Below, one piece after another: positions 38,693-49,055 of a DNA stretch of 64,000 nucleotides. Within the stretch, counting starts at the first letter, position 1. Every line of letters starts with the position of its first letter. Both the position numbers and the translations under genes were made by a program. The notes under the pieces were generated by a model. The model had not been told where the DNA came from. It made no database searches and was given only the letters and a program-made list of their open reading frames with translations. Origin of the DNA: Entophlyctis helioformis (lineage: Eukaryota > Chytridiomycota > Chytridiomycetes > Chytridiales > Chytriomycetaceae); NCBI GenBank assembly GCA_025526915.1, contig JAHLKH010000035.1, positions 117,358-181,357 on the forward strand, given 5' to 3'.

Positions 38693-38698
38693 AATAAA
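38693..38698 (+). terminator. Polyadenylation signal AATAAA
   Basis: Starts eight bases after the TGA of ZIP copy 1. Confidence 0.65.
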
Positions 38699-39423
38699 CT
38701 GTCCAAGCAGGTGGCTCATCGCCATCTGTGTGAGTCACAGCGGAGAAATGCGGCGAAACTGGCAGTGCCACAGTTATCTATGACTCATGCCGCCACACCG
38801 CAGCAGGGGCAGCATGTGCTTGGCAGTCAGTCGCGAGCAGGGAGCGCTGTGGGCAGAGAGCGCTGCGACCAGAGGCCAGAGACCAAGCAGGATCTGCTTG
38901 GCAAAGGGCCGCTGCTCGGGGCCCTCCCGCCCCTGTGGCACAGGCTCGGCATGGATCGCCGATGCAGTGCCTGCCCGTGCCAGCTCATGCTCTTGCCCGC
39001 CCATGCCCGCCCATGCCTGCTCGTTAAGCATTCGGGCACGAAACAACCGCAGGTTGCCTTTCCCAACCATTCCGGAACCTTCGCCGTCCCCGGTCATCCA
39101 CGTCAACAAACGCACGGCTTCTGCGGTCCGCTCCGTCCATCCATCCACCCAAACAATCAACAAAGCCGCCCTTGTCCATCCCTGCCATTCGCTCCGGCCA
39201 GCTCTCCCGAACAACCATCAACAGCGCAACCGGGCAACCGCCACTTGTATCTATCCTGTCTGACCAGCACCAGCACAGCACCAGCACCAGCACCAGCACC
39301 CGCTCCAACGATCCCTGATCTTTGTCAGCCAACGTCAGCCCTCTCGTCGTCAGCATCATCAGTCGCACTCTGCTGATCCTCTTATCGCCCAGCATACCCA
39401 CCTTATCTTTGAGCAACGCAGCA
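38699..39423. other. Spacer between the two ZIP genes
   Basis: No gene seen. Contains an AGCACC-type hexamer array at about 39268-39302. Presumably holds the promoter of ZIP copy 2. Confidence 0.5.
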
Positions 39424-41061
39424 ATGCCGTCCTCGCCACAGCTTCCGCCCCAGCCCATGCCTGTTGACACGATGCTCGCATTCGCAGAGAGTGCGCCAGC
39501 AGCAGTCGACGCAGCAAACGCCTCCACGTGTTCACTCGCCTCGGCCGCCTATCCTCTCGAGCCATACGACTTGCCGCTGCACATCGCAGCCATCTTCATC
39601 ATCATCGCCATCTCGTTCGTTGGCACCATGCTGCCTATTGCGGCCAACGCGTTGCTCAAACAGGGCGTCCACGGCATGGCTGTCGTGCAGCACATCAAGC
39701 TGTTTGGCGTCGGTGTCATCCTTGCCACGTCGCTCGTGTACAAGTTTGTACCGTCGCAGTCCAGCTGGCGGCAGCGTGTCTACCCAGCATCATCACAGAC
39801 AACTTTGATGTCATATCTGGCGGCGTCGCGCTGTTTGGCGTGCTGTTGACGCACACGCTGCATCTGATTGCTGCCAAGGCCTCTACAAACTGGGCATGAA
39901 AGCATCGGCTGCCGATCTTGCGCTGCACACTGTTTATGGCCATGACGACGATCTTCTTCCAGCCGATAATGGCCATGAGGAATCCAACAAGAAGGACCGC
40001 AAGAACCCGATTGGCGGCTCGCCAATCACCCCAGCTGACATCAAGATTGTGAGCGTCGTGCCAGACGGTCCGCCGACCGTCAAGGACAGTCCAGGCATGT
40101 CGAACGCATCGATGGACCAGCCAGCAGCCTCGATCGGCGGTTCAACACCCACACTGTACAACCGCCGTCTGTCCACGATCTCCACGGCCTCCACCAACTT
40201 CAACACCATGGCGCGTCCGACACCCACCATTGCCGTCTTGGCACCGATACCCGCCTCGCCGACTCCCACTCTCTCGTCCGCCATCTCGCCATCTCCGCTG
40301 CCAGCCGCCCCGCCTCCGCCGCACCTACGCCGTCAGCGCATCTCGCGCCACCCTCACCAACCCCGCTGCCGTTAAAGCGCACCGACACGCACGGATCCCA
40401 TTCGTCGCTCTCGATCCGCCACTCGTTCCTGCACCTCGACGAGGGCGGCGCGCATGCACACATCCCGGGCTCGCTCATCTACCACAAACACAACAACTGG
40501 CGCATGTACATTATCGAGATCCTGATCGCTGTCCATTCGCTCATCTTTGGCCTGTCCCTTGGCGCGGCACAGAAAAAGTTCAAGGTGCTCATGATCGCCC
40601 TGTCGTTCCACCAGTTTATCGAGGGCGAGGCGCTGTCGAATCTTGTGCTCGGTGCCGAGGACCACCAGGCACTCGCGCTTGTGACGGTTGCTTCATGTAA
40701 GTCTAATGTTGTGGTTGTGGTTGTGGACTGCTGTCCAAGCAACCAAAGAGCATCATGCTGACCGATCCTGTTGTTTGTTTTCTTGCTTGCATGCACAGAC
40801 ACGCTTGTGACGCCGCTGGGCATTGCGCTGGGCATCATCTCGGGGCTGTGGTTTGTGGGCACGCGCGAGTTCCTCATTGTTGAGGCGATGCTCAACGCGC
40901 TGTCAGCGGGCATGCTGCTGTACGACGCGCTTGTCAACATCATGGTGCCGCACTTCCAGGCCCCGAGTTTCCGCCGGGCAAGCGGCACATCGCAGGGCCT
41001 CCAGCTCACGACGCTGTGGGCAGGTGTGGCGTCGATGGTGCTCGCCGGTCTGTTGGTGTGA
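39424..41061 (+). CDS. ZIP-family zinc transporter, copy 2 (three frame breaks)
   Basis: Paralogue of the preceding gene with the same intron position. Exons are 39424-40696 and 40799-41061; adding three bases gives 512 residues. The first three helices are nearly identical to copy 1 even in DNA. The loop (about 39900-40400) is unrelated in sequence. The second half has IEILIAVHSLIFGLSLGAA, SFHQFIEGEALSN and TPLGIALGIISGL. Frame breaks lie near 39770, 39885 and 40320. Alignment with copy 1 shows the first two directly: copy 1 has one more base before CAGCTGGC, and reads AAGGCGCTGTAC where copy 2 reads AAGGCCTCTAC. Probably a working gene with sequence errors; real inactivation cannot be ruled out. 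Confidence 0.85.
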
Positions 41062-41137
41062 GCCCATTTGTGTGAATGAAAACTTCGAATTTGCCAATTG
41101 TCAAGTTTTGCCAAATTTCTGAAAATTGTTGAATAGC

Positions 41138-43448
41138 ATGACGACGCTGTTTGAGCAAGCGGCTTTGGCTGGCGAGACTGCGGCTGGCGAGACTGCGGCT
41201 GTCGATGCGCTGAGCGGTGGCGAGTACCCGGCTGTGCCGACCGAGGCGCCGGCAGAAGCCAGCGGCGAGTACGCTGGCGAGTACGCTGGCGAGTACGAGC
41301 AGCAGCAGCCGACCGGCCATGACGCACAGTACAACGACGACGACCACAACAACAACAACAAGACAACAACGACGACCAGGATGAGGAAGAGGATGAGGAA
41401 GAGGATGAGGTGCAGTTTATTGAAGAGTCTCTGCCGCAGGGGCAAGGGCAGGGGCAGGCCGACGAAGACGACGACGACGACGTTGTGCTGCTCGACGGCG
41501 CTGGCGACGAGGCGGCGTACGACGAGTATGCGGCCGCCGTCGAGGGGCAAGCGTACGGCATGGACGAGCAGGGCTATGAGCAGGGCTTTGAGCAGGGCTA
41601 CGAGCAGGGCTACGAGCTGCCGCCGTGCGTCATGCTGCGGTACGGCGAGCGCCAGTTTCCGCTGTTCCGTGCGCCTACCGCCAGCCAAGCGGCCGCTCTC
41701 AGCCACAACGACCACAACGACGCCAGCGAGTCCCACAACCACAACAACGCCGACGAGTCCCACGCCAACGACCACGTCGAGGGCGTGCTGTTTGGCGACG
41801 ACTACACGATGCGCACGTACCAGATGCCGGCCGAGGACCAGTGGGGCGTGGCGTGGGAGCTGTACGAGACGCCGCTGCACTTTGTGGTGCTCGAGCTCAA
41901 GGCGCTGTTTGGCATCGCCGACGCCGAGAGCGACGTCTCGCTCGAGTTTCCGCAGCTGTCGCTGTGCCTGCACCAGGTAGGGTCGCTGGTTCGCTGGTGT
42001 CTCTCTATTGTCTCGTGGGCTGTGCTGTGCTGTGGATGACTGTAGTGATGTGCATAGTGTGATGCATGCATTGTGCATAGTGTGCAGTGTCTCACTCTCT
42101 CTCGCTCGCCACTCTCTCACACACAGGACCTCGAGTACTGCCGCGCATACAACCTGCAGCAGATGCAGACGTTCCACGAGTTCAACCACCTGCGCCAGAC
42201 GGGCGCCGACTCGCTGGACTCGCTGCCGCTGCTCACGGTCAATCTGATCAGAGTAAGTGTCTCTCGCTGTGTGTGCTGTGTCTGTCTCACACGCTGTCTG
42301 TCTCACACCAACTGTCTGCAGCATCCCGTCTCTGTCCGCCACCAGCTCTTGGCCCTGACGGCCATGTCCAAGGAGGGCGCTCTGACCACGAACCCCATCG
42401 TGGTCGACTCGGACGAGGGCGAGGGCGAGGGCGACGGTGAGACCGTCGAGACCATCGAGACCATCGAGACCATCGACCTGGCAGCGTACCACGGGCAGGA
42501 TGATGCGTATGCAGGGGCCGATCCGCTGACGGCCGCCGAGCCGCTTGCGCTGGACGGCACCACCGAGATCATCCATGCCGTGGACGACAACGACGGCGAC
42601 GACGATGGTGACGACGGTGACGATGATGCGGCCATGGACGGCCAGGCCTTTGAGCAGCACGAGGGCCATGGCGAGGGTGCGGCTGAACAGGGCGGCGAGG
42701 CTGCAGAGGCTGCAGAGGCTGACGACTCGATGCTGGTTGGGTATGATGAGGATGAGTATGTGGCGCAGCAGCACGAGCAACTCGAGCAGGAGCACGAGCA
42801 GGAGCACATTGAGCAGCCTGAAGAGCAGCCTGAAGAGCAACACAAAGAGAACGCGTTGGACAGTGCAGATGGCGGCATGGCTGCAGACGCAGACGCAGAG
42901 GCCGACGGGCTGCCGCTGGACGGCGACGCGACCCTAGAACTCGACTCGACTGCCACATTGGCGCCTTCTCCGCTGCTCGCAACGGCTGACGGCACCCATG
43001 GCAAGGCGCCTGTTGCTGCTGCTGATATTGCTGCTGCTGCTGCGGTCTCGCTCCCCGTGTTGATGGGCAAGATGACTGCGTCTGCCAACGACATGGACAA
43101 CGGCACGCCTGCTCTGCCCGTCTCCATCATGGCGCTGGCGACGGACGGTGGCGACTTTTACCAGGCGGACGCCGTCACTGCGGCTGATGCCAATGGATCT
43201 GTGGCCGCTGTTGAGTACACAGGCGAGTACACGGGCGAGTACGAAGAGGAGGAGGAGGCAGGTGTCGAGGAGGAAGAGCCCGCGGGTGACCAGCAAGTGG
43301 ATGCGATCCTGGGCGACAAGCGCGAGCGTGACCTTGGTATGTCTGCTGCTGGGCACGTGTGGTTCGTGTGGTACTTTACAGCTGACACTTGCTCTCAGAT
43401 ATCCTCGAGCCAGGAATCGATGTCGCGCCAAAGCGCGTCAAGGTCTGA
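41138..43448 (+). CDS. Acidic, repeat-rich protein, unrecognised (one frame break)
   Basis: Exons are 41138-41976, 42127-42252, 42322-43336 and 43399-43448. With one base added near 41340-41380 the total is 676 residues. The start reads MTTLFEQAALAGETAAGETA. An ordered core at about residues 160-330 contains LPPCVMLRYGERQFPLFRAP, TYQMPAEDQWGVAWELYETP, LHFVVLELKALFGIADAESD and LEYCRAYNLQQMQTFHEFNH. It is flanked by strongly acidic, low-complexity segments with short tandem repeats: GEYAGEYAGEYE, QGYEQGFEQGYEQGYE, ETIETIETID, TGEYTGEYEEEEE. It ends with a basic APKRVKV that could be a nuclear signal. The composition suggests a nuclear or chromatin factor, but I do not recognise the core domain. 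Confidence 0.75.
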
Positions 43449-44229
43449 GACGGCCACGATGCCAAGACACTGCAGAGGCCAGGCGACGCGTAGAGTGAGC
43501 AAAGGACCAAGCCGACCAAGACACTGTTCCTGGATACTTGGCGGCTTTTGTGGCGATTCTGTTGAGCGCGGCCATCTCGAACACGGCCTGCACAGACATG
43601 GACGACGACGACTACTGCCACCACCACTGCCACCTACTGTCCACGACCACCCAACTGCCCAACTACCCACTTGCCCACTGTACCATTGTCCATCTCATCT
43701 GCATCTGTGCCACCGTAAGTCGTTTGCCGATCCACATGTGTGCCAGCACGAGGTTTGTACGCGTCGTTCCCTTGTCCCCTTGTCACCCTCTCCCTTCCGG
43801 CCAGAACCCAGTCGCGGTGGTGTCTTTGCATGTTGCCTGCCTGTCCTTTCCCCCTTAGGCATGGCCGTGTATGGCTGCTGGCACACATGTGGACGCCCAT
43901 TCTCTGGATCTCGGTCTCGCTCGTTCGGTCTGCTTCGCCTCGCCTGTCTGCCATGGGCACGGCATCGCAACTTCGTGGTGGTGGTGGTAGTGGCAGCCAG
44001 TCTGGATCGTCGCGCGTCGGTCCTCTCGCTCAGTCTGCTCTCGCTACCCTCTGCTCTGTCTTGTCTCGCTCTGGCTCTCTCTATCGCTCTCTTTCTCTCA
44101 CCTGTATGCATCCACGCCGCACTGCACTGCCCGAGCACTGCACACTCTCGACCTGCCCCACATGCACGAACCCGCTCCGTTGATATCACTGGTACACTCT
44201 TCCAGCCCATTAAACGCTCATTGGCACGT
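43449..44229. other. Convergent intergenic region
   Basis: 780 bp between the ends of the acidic protein gene and the gamma-tubulin complex gene. CT-rich on the plus strand. Short open frames show no domain. No gene supported. Confidence 0.5.
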
Positions 44230-47122
44230 TTACTGTCGGTCTGCAGCATTAAAGTCTAGCCGGATGAGCAGCTGGCCGAGCAGCGCAGACGAGAACTGCG
44301 CGGGCGAGTCCATTCGCGACCTGGACTCTGACGCGGCGTGTGCACTGCCCGCAGTCGCACCAGCCGCACCCGTCGCACTACCACTGCCACTACTAGTGCC
44401 ACCGGCAGGCCCCTGCACGCCTGAAAACACCTGGAAGAGGAACGCGGCACGCGTCTCAAACTGCTTGCCCAGACTCTCCACGTCGCGGCACAGACTCTCG
44501 ACATCGCGCGCATGGCGGTCGGCGCGACCCGTGGCCATGGACACGGACATGGCCATGCCCGCATCGCCAGCATACCGCTCAACGGCCGCACACACGCGTC
44601 CGCACAGATCAATCGCCTCGTACACGCTGTTACCCACACTGCTGGGACCACTGCTGGGACCACTGCCAGACGCATCGCCATGTGGTTCCAGGAAACAGCC
44701 GCTCAGTATACGGTCGAGGCACCGCCGATGGGCTTGCTGGATATCGTCGAGCGACGGGGCAGTCGGGGCAGTCGGAGTTGCGGGATCGTCGGACGCCAGC
44801 CCAGAGCCAGAGCCAGACCTGGGCAGCGGGGGCCACGTGTCGCCCGACAGCGCCGGCGACCGCGATGCTGCCGACCGGCCGCGCACGCCCTGAAGGAACC
44901 GGTTGAACTCGACGTCGATGAGATCCATCTGGGCGGGGGCAGTCGTGCGGTGAGCGGGCAGAGTCAGTGCCGAGCATGCGGGTATAGTGTGGAACTAGGG
45001 CATACCTGGACATACGACCACAGACAGTCGATGAAAAAGAGCATGCGGCAGCGAAGCGTCCAGACGGATGTGGGCAGCCTGGTGGCCGTGTCGGTCTGTT
45101 GCTGCCGAGCACTGCGGCCAGTCGTGCCAGTCGTGCCAGTCGTGCCAGCACTGCCACCACTGCCAGCACTGCCAGCAGCAGGAGCGCCGACCGAGCCGTG
45201 GCGAGAGCGTGACGCGGCCATGCCACGCACGAGGCCGCCGCAGCCAAAGACGAGCGACAGGCGCTGCAGCCGCCGCTGGACGCGCCGCAGGGCCACGAGG
45301 AAGCAAAAGAGGCGGTTGTACGCGTCCATGTCGCCCGGCGTGAGGAACATGTCGAGCGGCCACGCCAGGTCGTAGTCGAGCGCGGCATTCACTCCGCCGC
45401 CTGCTACGGCTGCTGCATACACGTTGCGGCGGACACCTGCTGCACGCCGTCGACCACTCCCACTGGTGCTGCCTGCTGATGTCGTGGCCGTGCCGACCGA
45501 CTGGGCCGATACGGCGCGCAGCGAAAAGCGCGGCTTGGCGTAGCGCGTCTGGGACTCGGGCCACACGACTTTGCCCCACGTCTTGTGGAAGGCGAGGGAG
45601 AGGTCCGACGACGAGACGGGTGTCAGCGTCGTCGCTGAGCGGTGCTTGACGGTGTCGAGGCTCTCGATCAGCTCGAGAATAAAGTCGCCTTTGCCAGCCA
45701 GCATCACATTGCGGAACGCCTGTCGTTGTTGCTTGTGGTCAGCATCTTGCGTGGAGACGAGCATGACTGGACAAGGGACAACAAGTAAAACGAACCATGA
45801 GGTGCACAGGCAGATGCTCGTCAATCACGACGATATCCCACAGCACGCGAGCAAGTTCGCGGTTCATGTCTGCGCAGCACGCAGCCAGATCTGCCACGAC
45901 CGACTCGTTGATCCGCCGCGCCGCCGACGGGTCCGCCAGCGCGTCCTGCATCCTCGTGCCCAGCCTGGCTAGCCGATCGACAAACGGCCCGACGATTGGC
46001 TCGACTGTCCACTCGGTATGATAAGCATCACGAGCATCATGACAGCACTCTCTTTGTGCCCGCACGTGCAGCCGACTCACCGAGCTCGGGCTTGCGCGCA
46101 GAGACAATCGCCATGGCTTTGCCGTTGAACAGCACCATTTCGGCCACCGCGCGACCGAGCACACGCGGCACGCGGTCCTCGACAATCATGTACATTTCCG
46201 CCCACGTCGTCGTCGTCATCGTTGTCGTTGTCGCTCCAGTCACACCGACTCCATCACCCGCATCCCGTCCATCGCGCTTGGCCCGCTTAGCCCGCGCCGC
46301 CTCTCGCCGACGACACTGCGCGGGGTGCTCGACAATGAAAAACTCGGTGTACGGATCAGCCAGCTGGCCGTAGAGCATCCAGCCCACCAGCTGCCGCAGC
46401 AGCACGCGCATGGCTGCTGTCTGGTAGGCCAGCATCTCGGCCGCCACGACGGGGATGCCGCAGCCCGCGGCCGCGTGGATCGCGTCCAGGATCTGCAGCC
46501 CGTGTGGACGTTGTGGTTGTGGTTGTGGTTGTGCGTGTGGTTGAAGCGGGTCGACGACGGCCAGCAGGCGGGCGATGTGCGCAAACAGCGTGTAGTACGA
46601 GTGCACCTGCGAGGCGATGAGCGACAGCGGCGTCTTGCCGCCGCGGGTGTCGCTGCCCTCGCCCGTGCTGTGGCCGTCGTCGGCGTATGCGTCGGTCGAA
46701 GCGACTGTGGACAGCAGCCGCCGTTCGAGGGCGGACAGCAGGCGGCGGTACGAGTGCAGCGTGGCCGCCACGCCGGCGGCGAGGGCCGACAGGTACAGGC
46801 CGCCTGCCGTCGCTGTAGCTGTGGCTGTTGTCGTCGTTGTCGTCGTCGTCGTCGTCGTCGTCGTAGTCGTCGTCGCTGTACTCGTTGACGGCGGAGGCGG
46901 CCGGCGGGCGGACGAGTGGCGGGCGACAAACGCCGCCAGGTCGTTGTGGGCGGCGCCGAGGCTGGCGAGCCGCTCCAGCACGGCCCGCTCGGCCGGGTGG
47001 ACAAACGGGAGGCGGGCCATCGTGGGCTTCGTAGGTGTCGAGGCCGTCGTATGTGTCGTAGGCGGCACGGCAAAAACGTCGCCAGTGTGGCCGGCCAGCG
47101 CCGTCAGCAGCTCGTGCAGCAT
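44230..47122 (-). CDS. TUBGCP4: Gamma-tubulin complex component 4 (GCP4)
   Basis: Subunit of the gamma-tubulin ring complex that nucleates microtubules at spindle poles and, in zoosporic fungi, probably at basal bodies. Exons are 47122-46081, 46004-45796, 45719-45006 and 44928-44230, 887 residues with no frame break. The start MLHELLTALAGHTGDVFAVP and FVHPAERAVLERLASLG match the GCP4 N-terminus; a CAA/ACG-type repeat codes poly-Thr at about 46820-46870. The middle has GWMLYGQLADPYTEFFIVEH and ILDAIHAAAGCGIPVV. The C-terminal GRIP2 part has LAGKGDFILELIESLDTV, DYDLAWPLDMFLTPGDMDAY and a final ALLGQLLIRLDFN. Longer than animal GCP4 (about 670) because of inserted low-complexity loops. Confidence 0.92.
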
Positions 47123-47306
47123 CTCGGCGATCTTGGCCCGATATTGATACAATTACCAAGGATTTTGGAGTTACCCAAGAGGCGTCGAATGCAAGCCCGC
47201 GTATCACACGATGGAAGGTTCGAGTCAGCAACGAGCATGCGACGACAAGCGGGCGAGGCACATCCAACAAGGGTCTCACCTTCTATTGAAGTGACCCGTT
47301 AGGTCG

Positions 47307-47324
47307 ATCGGGAGGTGCCCCGAT
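47307..47324 (-). ncRNA. Hairpin directly after the Fanzor stop codon (candidate guide-RNA scaffold element)
   Basis: On the minus strand the bases after the TGA form ATCGGG-GCACCT-CCCGAT, a perfect 6-bp stem with a 6-nt loop. In TnpB and Fanzor loci the guide RNA often overlaps or follows the 3' end of the nuclease gene, so the position is suggestive. A single short stem can arise by chance, and there is no evidence of transcription. Confidence 0.3.
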
Positions 47325-48080
47325 TCAAAGTGTTGTTGTTGGCAGACATGGCAGCATGATCTGATCCCATGAGGCCACATGCGACTTGAAGGGAAGCAGA
47401 TCGGGTGACGGAGGCTGCTGGACGACAGGCTGATCAGGCGGTGTCGCGAGCAGCATGATGTGATGTTGTGCACGCCACTGGATGTCATGATGAGTTGCCT
47501 CTATGTCTGCAAGGTACTCTTGCGTGGCTGGATCGTCACTGGCTGGCGTGTGCGTCAAGTAGAGCGGCCGGTGTCCAAAGAGCAGATGCCACAGTGCGAC
47601 CATCCCGATGTTGGTGGCTCCAAGCACATCGCGGTGGTAGACGGTCTTGCAGTCTGTGCACTCGTAGCGTCGCAGGTTGGTGCGGTTCTTGTCTGGGATC
47701 CGCTGCTTGCACTGCGGGCACATCTGGCTGGTCAGGTTCTCGTTGCAGCGGTAGATCTGTGTGTGTGTGTGTGCATGATCGTGTGTCAGTTGGTGCACAG
47801 ATGGATGGATGGATGGATGGACAGCATGGCATCAGACGCACATAGGCATATCCAGACGACCGCAGATGCCTGATGAGAAACTTCTCAAACACAGCATGCC
47901 GGCCACCTTGGCCTGTAAAGTCGATGCCAAATGCCCACACAACGGCTCGTCGTTGGTCTCGTTGTTGCTTGTGTGCAGTTGGGCGGCAAGTGCAGCAGCG
48001 TCTGGATCTGGCATGGCGCGTTGTTGCTGTGCTCGCATCACGCAATGTCAGCACTTCGCAAGGGCTCTCTAGATCGACCA
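47325..48080 (-). pseudogene. Fanzor (eukaryotic TnpB-like, RNA-guided nuclease) C-terminal remnant
   Basis: Two exons: an open stretch ending at 47842, then 47756-47325. The intron runs from GTGCGT to an acceptor in a CACACA tract. Spliced, it reads RRAVVWAFGIDFTGQGGRHA, HLRSSGYAYIYRCNENLTSQ, MCPQCKQRIPDKNR, YECTDCKTVYHRDVLGATNI. This is the end of the TnpB/Fanzor RuvC domain: the Glu of NENLTS (RuvC-II), a four-Cys zinc ribbon (CPQC and CTDC) and the Asp of HRDVLGATNI (RuvC-III). A C-terminal tail of about 100 residues follows. The RuvC-I Asp and the N-terminal half were not found upstream, and no in-frame ATG is evident, so this is probably a truncated copy. A prokaryotic-type TnpB is less likely given the intron. 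Confidence 0.7.
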
Positions 48081-48199
48081 ATCACAGCGATTCCACCAGG
48101 GGTAATGGTATGAGAACCGGGCCGCGATCTGTTGCGTGTGCGGGCGGAGACGTTGGCGCTTCGGACGCGCCATGAAGGGGCCTGCGTGTGCACCATGTG

Positions 48200-48316
48200 G
48201 ACATGTTATGGACATCTTATGGGCATCGTGTGGACATCGTGCAGGCAGCGTGTGGACATCGTGCAGGCAGCGTGTGGGCATCGTGAGGGCATCGTGCAGG
48301 CATCGTGAGGGCAGCA
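48200..48316. repeat. Minisatellite with GTGGACATCGTGCAGGCAGC-like units
   Basis: Degenerate 10- and 20-bp units built from CATCGTG, GCAGGCAGCGTG and GGCATCGTGAG, repeated about ten times. Units follow each other without spacers. Confidence 0.85.
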
Positions 48317-48378
48317 CAAGGCGGGCAGGATCCTTGGACGGGGCCACTCGATCCTGCCACTCGATCCTGCCACTCGAT

Positions 48379-48665
48379 CTGGCCGACGGTCGGAGCAGCG
48401 AGCTTACCGGCAGGAGCACTGCAGCCGTGCAGCTTGGATCGGCAGTCACGCAGCAGTGCAGCCGCCAGCCTGCAAGCGCCTGCAAGCACCTGCAAGCACC
48501 GGCGATCGTGCGTTCCTGGCGGCGTGGACGGCAGCAACCGGCCGCGGATCGCTGCAAGAACGCCAACACGACCACTGCACATTCCATCTGCACCACTTCT
48601 TGTGTGATGGCGCCGGCATGCCCACGCACGCTTGCTGCTGCTGCTGACTGGCAGGCGAGACTGCG
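48379..48665 (+). repeat. Duplicated non-coding block, copy 1
   Basis: Begins CTGGCCGACGG and ends CTGACTGGCAGGCGAG. The same order of words (AGCCGTGCAGCT, CGTGCGTTC, GACGGCAGCAAC, GACTGGCAGGCGAG) recurs in the same orientation at about 52490-52722. It lies upstream of LRR gene 1. Confidence 0.75.
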
Positions 48666-48995
48666 CTGCTGACTGGCAGGCGGGCGGGCGAGCGACACCA
48701 GGACTGCGCTATCGGCCACAATCAGCAGCGCGCACACACACACACAGCACTCCTTGCTCCTGCGTGCGGGTGAATCACACTGCAAATTGTCGCGCACACA
48801 CAGCATGGCCCAGCCCGGCCATGCTGCTGCTCCACGTGGCGAGCCACCCATTTGCGCATTTTTGGCAATATTTCTCCCGTTTTTCACGCGGCCACCGCGT
48901 GGCCTCCTCGGTGCACGCGCGGCCAACCACGCGGTCGTTTCAAGTCATGGGTTGTGCGTGCGACGGCATCAGATGCAGGCAAGGAGGCGGCTCCG

Positions 48996-49003
48996 TTAAA
49001 TAG
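48996..49003 (+). promoter_or_regulatory. TATA-like element of LRR gene 1
   Basis: TTAAATAG, 53 bases before the start codon. The paralogue has TATAAA at nearly the same distance. Confidence 0.4.
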
Positions 49004-49055
49004 CTGGGCCTGTCGCCGCTGCCCTTGCCGGCATCCCCTCTCATACACTTCCTAA

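Larger units (their letters stand above)
48081..49055. other. Non-coding region with minisatellite and duplicated block, upstream of LRR gene 1
   Basis: No gene seen. It contains a minisatellite (about 48200-48316), a CTCGATCCTGCCA triplet repeat near 48345-48385, and a block (about 48379-48665) that recurs upstream of the second LRR gene. A TTAAATAG element lies about 55 bases before the ATG. Confidence 0.6.

Noticed and set aside
37125..41061. The two ZIP frames as one long fused gene
   Set aside because: Each copy has its own start, the same intron position and its own stop, and the intervening 738 bp is non-coding.
43449..44229. Continuation of the acidic protein's open frame to about 44259
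   Set aside because: The frame is open by chance past the splice donor at 43337. The spliced exon at 43399-43448 gives a clean end (DILEPGIDVAPKRVKV), and the extension is Cys/Ser/Leu-rich without a domain.
47200..47235. GGTTCGAGTC looked like a tRNA T-arm
   Set aside because: Flanking bases do not pair and no cloverleaf could be drawn around it.
48200..48316. Repeat array considered as a CRISPR-like array
   Set aside because: Units are contiguous and degenerate with no unique spacers, and the genome is eukaryotic. It is a minisatellite.
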